From Primulina eburnea (taxonomy: Eukaryota > Streptophyta > Magnoliopsida > Lamiales > Gesneriaceae), in assembly GCF_022965805.1 (NCBI RefSeq), contig NW_027331420.1, positions 180,173-244,172 of the forward strand: a DNA stretch of 64,000 nucleotides, written 5' to 3'. Shown one piece after another: positions 59,197-64,000 of the stretch. The notes beneath the pieces are model-generated. The model saw only the letters and a program-made list of their open reading frames with translations, did no database searches and was not told the DNA's origin. Each line of letters opens with the position of its first letter. Position 1 is the first letter of the stretch. Position numbers and translations under genes: made by a program.

Positions 59197-59866
59197 GGCA
59201 TAGTTTGGTACATATGATAAGAGAGGGATTGATAAATAATCATCTTTATCCCATGTTTGATAGCTTTTTAAAAAGCTCATGATAATATCATGGGCCTTGA
59301 TAAATAATTTTTTAGAAGGATAAAATATCCCTAATAGAATGTGTGATAATTTTAATTTAATGGTAAAATACATTACAAATGACTTAATTACCCTCAATTT
59401 ATAAATGATTTTTTTATAAATCTATGCTATTTGGTAGGAATTAAAATCAAATAAATATTTTATTTATTTTTATATATTATATAAATGAATTCGAGATAAT
59501 TATATAAATAATTTTTATAAATCTCCATAAAATTATTAGTATCACTCGATTAACGTTAAAAATTGATATTTGACTTGAATCAAAAAATCAAGAGCTCAAT
59601 TATCATATTATATAATATATAAAATTAGATAAAAATAAATAAATCATGCAAGTACTATCGACACATGAACAAATAAAAAATATGAGCTCAAGCAATAACT
59701 TTGAAATTATAAAATTTATTATGATAATGTTAATTTTGTCATTACAATCTAAGATATAAATTTAATCACTCTTATTAAAATCATACCAAACAAGTTATAT
59801 TTATCCTTAACTTATCCTTATATTATATATCGCATGTTTATCCTATCATGTGTGCCAAACTATCCC
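59197..59866. mobile_element. Tourist-like MITE, 670 bp, second family
   Basis: Ends GGCATAGTTTGGTAC (left) and GTGCCAAACTATCCC (right) are imperfect inverted repeats, with further matching inside (ATATGATA/TATCATGT). Direct TAA duplications flank it at 59194-59196 and 59867-59869. The interior is AT-rich with no open transposase. Family placement in PIF/Harbinger rests on the 3-bp TAA target and short ends. Confidence 0.75.
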
Positions 59867-60544
59867 TAAGAAAATTAATTATCCTAACAAGTTATAATAT
59901 CAGAAATTGGCCTGTATTTTTTTTTTTAAAATGGAGTTAACCCAGAAATTTCTTCTGTGTAAACGGTGAACTTCAATAAAGAAATCACTTTCCTTGTGAA
60001 GGGCCCTTTTTCTTGAACTCTTTATTCCTTCCGTCTCTTTCGGAATTGAAACTCTAACGTCTAACCGGAGTGTTTTTCACATGCCCTTTCCTCCTCCATA
60101 TCCTTATTTCCATTATGTTTTTGTTAGTATTTCGCTTTTGGCAACCCTAAGCTTCTGAAGTGACCGAATTGGTTCCTTTTTTGGTTATCCTGCCTCACTT
60201 GTCTCCTATTTGAGCTGGGTATGGCTATTTAGCTAATTTGATTGAAAGCTCGGTTCTTCGGAGTTTTGGTTCGACTTTGAATTCTGGGTTTGTCTTGGGA
60301 TTGTTTAAAGATTGAAGGTTTGTGGGATTGCTAAGGATTTTTGTTCTGTAAACTTTAGATGGTTACATCTTAGTTCTTGCTGTTGCGTGTGGATTTTATG
60401 CTTATTTCTCACCGTTTTAATGCACATTTGTTTTTATTTTGGTTGGATTTGGAGGTTTCTTTATTCAACATGTTCTTGCTTGTTTCTTGATTTTTTTTGA
60501 TTTCGGATTCGTGATTTTCTTGATTCTCTACTTGTTTTTTTGAA
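59867..60544. promoter_or_regulatory. Promoter and leader of the 2H-phosphoesterase-like gene
   Basis: From about 60000 the sequence turns T-rich with exon-like stretches, fitting a 5' leader with a possible intron before the start codon. The 62-codon frame at 60312-60500 is taken as leader sequence and not a gene. Confidence 0.4.
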
Positions 60545-61120
60545 ATGCCCAACTTAGAGACAATGTCACAAGGCTACTCGATTGAGCTTTACTTTGATCC
60601 TGCACTTGAGAATCAGGTTTTAAAGGCGTGGAATGTGTTGGCTCGACGGCAGATAAGCACTCATCTGATCGAGATCGAATCAAGGCCTCACATTACCTTG
60701 TTTTCGAGCCCTTTTGTTGACATTGCTAAACTTGAGAATGTGCTGAGAAATTTTTGTCTGAAGCAAGAACCTCTGTCTCTGTCCTTCTCTTCAGTTGGAA
60801 GCCTCCCAATCGAAAACAACGTGCTATTCCTTGGAGCAACTCCTACTTTGTCTCTTCTTCAATTTCACTCACAGTTGTGTGACTCCCTGAAAAAAGAAGG
60901 CATTGAACTTGGGGCGGAGTACCGTCCGGATACGTGGATTCCTTACTGCTCGGTGGCTGAAGAAGTGCCAAAGACGCGTGTCGCTGAGGCATTTACGATT
61001 TTACGTGAGTTGAAATTGCCAGTTAGTGGGTGCGGGATGGATATTTCGTTGGTCGAGCACCCACCTGTTCGTGAGCTCTTCTCCTTTTCGTTGGGTATGT
61101 TTCAGATAAGTGAGATCTAA
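60545..61120 (+). CDS. 2H-phosphoesterase-fold protein (RNA ligase / cyclic phosphodiesterase superfamily)
   Basis: Resembles the plant proteins annotated as RNA ligase/cyclic nucleotide phosphodiesterase family (At5g40190 type); the substrate is unknown. One exon, 191 residues, or 185 if the second ATG at 60563 (MSQGYSIEL) is used, which seems likelier from relatives. Conserved parts: YSIELYFDPALENQVLKAWN, SRPHITLFSSPF with the first H-x-T motif (His 49, Thr 51), SFSSVGSLPIENNVLFL and the C-terminal RELFSFSLGMF. The second expected H-x-S/T motif reads YCSV (Tyr 134, Ser 136) in DTWIPYCSVA, so one catalytic His is absent. My memory is that close plant relatives also lack it, so catalysis should not be assumed. 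Confidence 0.88.
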   Translation: MPNLETMSQGYSIELYFDPALENQVLKAWNVLARRQISTHLIEIESRPHITLFSSPFVDIAKLENVLRNFCLKQEPLSLSFSSVGSLPIENNVLFLGATPTLSLLQFHSQLCDSLKKEGIELGAEYRPDTWIPYCSVAEEVPKTRVAEAFTILRELKLPVSGCGMDISLVEHPPVRELFSFSLGMFQISEI

Positions 61121-62011
61121 GGCAAGCCCCTCTGGTAATGTTCGGCCGGGGCATGTTCTTTTGGTATTTATACATGTATGCTTATAAAAACTGTTTTTTA
61201 GATTGTAAGGCTGGAGATTATAAGTGAGATCTAAGTTTATAAAAATTGTTTATATTTGTTCTGTATGTGTTTGTGTCCTAAAGAAATGTGTAAATATATG
61301 ATTCTACATTCTTTCTGAGTTGTCTTAATCCTGGAGATCGATGGCTTATTATACTGGTTTGTGTGGAAGCAGATATTTTTATGCCCTTTTTGGTTTGGTG
61401 GAGCAAGATATTTGTGTTCTTTATAGAATGTTTCTGCTGGAACATTTATCATCTGCATGAAAATGCTGACAACAGTACATTGTGTAATCTGCCAAGGCAT
61501 TTGGTACCAATTCAGACGTGTTTTGATGGTTTTTTATTTTGTAATCTTTTGTGCTCGTTTTAGTTTCATGCCACTGTTTTCTTTGCTTCTTTTTGCCGAT
61601 GGATCCAAGTGAATTCTGTTTTGTTGAATCAAGAAACCATATGGGGTACCATAACTTTCACATTTGAAGTTCGATTCATCTCATTAACTGAAGCTCGTTA
61701 CAAAGTATATGTTAATGTAATTCTTGGAAAAAGAATGTAGTTTTACTTGTTTCAAAGTTACCAACAGTGTCTTGTTTCTTGATTTTCTTTTGTATTCCTC
61801 ATTATTTTGTATGCCCCTCGGACTAGTCCTAGTGGAGTAATTAGTGTTTCTAGCAGTTTTTCTCTCCTTATTGTTCAAATTTTGAGTTGTATTATTGTCA
61901 TTAGCTATATCTTTTGCATGTAACAGAAAATACATGCTAATTTCATTCAAATGGAATAATGTACCACAGAGGACTACTTGTTTTTATCTCGTGTGAAACA
62001 ATCAATGGGTT
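61121..62011. other. 3' flanks of two convergent genes
   Basis: Holds the 3' UTR of the 2H-phosphoesterase-like gene and that of the TBL gene. T-rich on the plus strand, with no further gene recognised. Confidence 0.4.
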
Positions 62012-63966
62012 TCACCTATAGAAATCAAAATTGTGATTCCATTTCTTGATCATAATTTCCAGCATAAGCTGATTCCAGGTATCAATAGGGCCTGGTAGAC
62101 ACCAATGGATACAATCACTGTAACCTTTCATCCACTGGTTTCCCCAGTGCACACCAGGGTGCCCGTCGGACCTCATCGACATCATCTCTGTCACATCGAG
62201 GACCTCGAAAACATTCCCATGTCCTTCCTCTGCTTCTCTCGCAAGTTCAACTTCTTCCACTTGAATTTTGCGATAATCGAAATCGGCTCGGCCCATGTCA
62301 ATCTCTTCCTTCCCTACGGGCCTGGTCTTATTGCACCCACCTCCTTCGTTCCACGCTCCATTCTCGAAATGAGACGGAGAATACGTCCTCAACAGACTGA
62401 ATATCTTCCTGCAATTTTTGCAGCTGTGCACTTTCTTAAACGCAGCCCGGAACACCTTCCTTATGGCTAGACCTGGTCCGAGGTCCGTTACATTCTGCGT
62501 CTGGCAGTAAACGCAGCCAATGAGATTGCCGCCCTCATACAGATAGTTCTGCCTGAAAAACCAGTGGGCGTCGGAGAAAACTGCAAAGTCGATTTCCGGT
62601 AGCTTTTCTGACCAGTTGGTATCGATTTTGTCAAGATGTAAATCGAAACCGCCCGTGGCAGAGCCGTTGACTACTCGCTCGGAGGCGGATACTAGGAATT
62701 GAGACCAGAGTGCCATTAGAGTGAAATTGTGTTCCTGGAATTCCCATATAGGGAACCGGTCATCTGGATCTTTGTGTTTAGGTTTCGGAGTCTCTGCCTG
62801 CATGATTTCAACGTCTTGATTTAGAAATTAGATGCATGCATGTTACATTTAATGCAAAAAATCAAACTCTTGTTTTTCATAACTACTACTTGATACTCGA
62901 CTTCTTAAATTGTACATTTAATAAATAAATTAGCACTTCCAATTTTCAATATTTTGATGATATTTACTCAAAAATCTATGCGATAAAGTTGAATTAGTTC
63001 GATTTATAAATATGGAATAATATCAATCAAAAGTAAAAATGTCCAAGTATTTCAATAGAATTACGAATCGAGGGATGACAAATGGCGACACATAAATTTT
63101 TTTTTTTTAAAAAGAGACGATTCAGAATCCGTACATGCACAGATTAGCATCCACCGCAGAAGAATCTATTCTTTAACTAAATGCATAGTTTTTTAGGTAA
63201 AATTAAATGTTGATTTATTCCATTAGGTTCCATAAACGATGCAAAATCATTAATTTAATTCAGTGACAGCCCATTTATGCAAGCATCTTCTTGCTTTTTT
63301 TAGTCATCAAAATGACTTTATGGCCACCCACTAATTCACTTTGGGAAACAATTTTTAATGCATTTTGACTACAGAATCCAAGAATCATCAGAACTAACCG
63401 TGGACAAGAGACATAGCAGCGACTCCATTTGGTTTCGGGCAACCGAATCCCCGATGAAAGCCATTGTCTTTCCTCGAACAATCCTTAGAAAACTTTCTGG
63501 TTCGAAACGAGGTAGTTCGCATCTGTCTGGTTTCCATCTCCACCGCAGGAACTCCGCGTCCATTCTTCCGTGCATGAAACAATTCCTCGCAAATGGGATC
63601 GTCTTGCAGCTGTAGTTCGTGTACAAAGAACCAGCCGCGTCCGGAACCCATTTCCCTTTGAACAAGTCGCAGGTTTCCACATCTGCAAACCATGAAAACA
63701 AGTCAAGTTTGCGAAGAAATAGAAGGGTTTTGTGGATTTCGTTTACCGTTTGGGAGTCTAGTGGAGGGGTTTGCTCGACTGTTCACTCGAATGTTGGTTG
63801 TTTTTCCGATGATTTTGGGGTAAAAAATGAGGTAAAAACTGGACAGGGCGGCTAAACAAGCTGTGTAGAACAAGAAAGAAGCTGTATGATTCGATAAGCT
63901 TAGAAATTTCCCCTTCTTGAAGAGATTGTATCTGTGCTCTTTGTTATAATATGGTGTGGACTTCAT
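62012..63966 (-). CDS. TBL-family polysaccharide O-acetyltransferase, TBL19-21-like
   Basis: TBL proteins are Golgi type II membrane enzymes that O-acetylate xylan, xyloglucan or mannan. Three exons (63966-63747, 63682-63399 and 62797-62012) join in phase to give 429 residues. A basic N-terminus is followed by a transmembrane anchor at ~28-50 and a short stem. The TBL domain starts CDLFKGKWVPD (~78). The catalytic GDS block is FIGDSVARNQMESLLCLL (GDS 151-153), and the paired DxxH motif is DCIHWCLPGPIDTWN (Asp 396, His 399), preceded by DGHPGVHWGNQWMKGY. Conserved cysteines (CVYCQ, CKNCRK) are present. Placement in the TBL19-21 group is from memory. The gene is complete, but its promoter is past the window edge. 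Convergent with the 2H-phosphoesterase-like gene. Confidence 0.93.
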
Positions 63967-64000
63967 TACTCCAGCCCCTGTGTTTGTACGTTAGGGAATC

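Overview
This is nuclear DNA of a flowering plant, most likely a eudicot. Genes have GT-AG introns (plus two GC-AG introns), intergenic DNA is AT-rich and full of small inverted-repeat transposons, and every recognisable gene belongs to a land-plant family (LBD, CNGC, CASPL, KUP/HAK, TBL, ATL, plant aspartate oxidase). An asterid or Lamiales source is a guess from protein resemblance and cannot be proven from the window. All exon structures below were built by hand from splice signals, reading phase and remembered family sequences; no search was run.

Layout. 1-4.3 kb: a decayed, intron-containing copy of the chloroplast DEG1/HtrA protease gene (minus strand). 4.3-6.7 kb: intergenic, with a Tourist-like MITE. 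6.7-11.2 kb: L-aspartate oxidase (+), facing 11.9-14.1 kb: a kinesin-light-chain-related TPR protein (-). 15.0-21.4 kb: one giant inverted-repeat (foldback, Mutator-like) element with near-identical ends and a 9-bp target duplication. Its arms are arrays of a ~145-bp repeat, and a Ty3/gypsy integrase fragment sits near the centre. 21.4-25.0 kb: repeats. 25.0-26.8 kb: CASP-like membrane protein (-). 28.6-29.5 kb: OB-fold protein (+). 33.5-35.1 kb: TOG/CLASP-N HEAT-repeat protein (+). 36.5-37.1 kb: ATL-type RING-H2 ligase (+). 38.0-38.3 kb: relic of a UGT90A-like glycosyltransferase. 39.3-40.0 kb: LOB-domain transcription factor (-). 41.4-44.0 kb: CNGC18-like cation channel (-). 47.0-51.3 kb: KUP6-type potassium transporter (+), facing 52.3-53.4 kb: a second ATL ligase (-). 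55.9-57.2 kb: a receptor pseudokinase without an LRR ectodomain (-). 60.5-61.1 kb: 2H-phosphoesterase-fold protein (+), facing 62.0-64.0 kb: a TBL-family polysaccharide O-acetyltransferase (-), whose promoter lies past the window edge.

The genes do not form a pathway or cluster; this is ordinary interspersed plant gene space. Two genes concern ion transport (CNGC18-like, KUP6-like), two are membrane RING ligases, and three touch the cell wall or cortex (KLCR/CMU, CASPL, TBL). The unusual content is the repeat biology: the giant foldback element, a ~180-bp palindrome-ended MITE-like family with about ten copies, and two or three Tourist-like MITEs. Gene decay is also visible, in the DEG1 and UGT relics and the LRR-less receptor with an altered splice donor.
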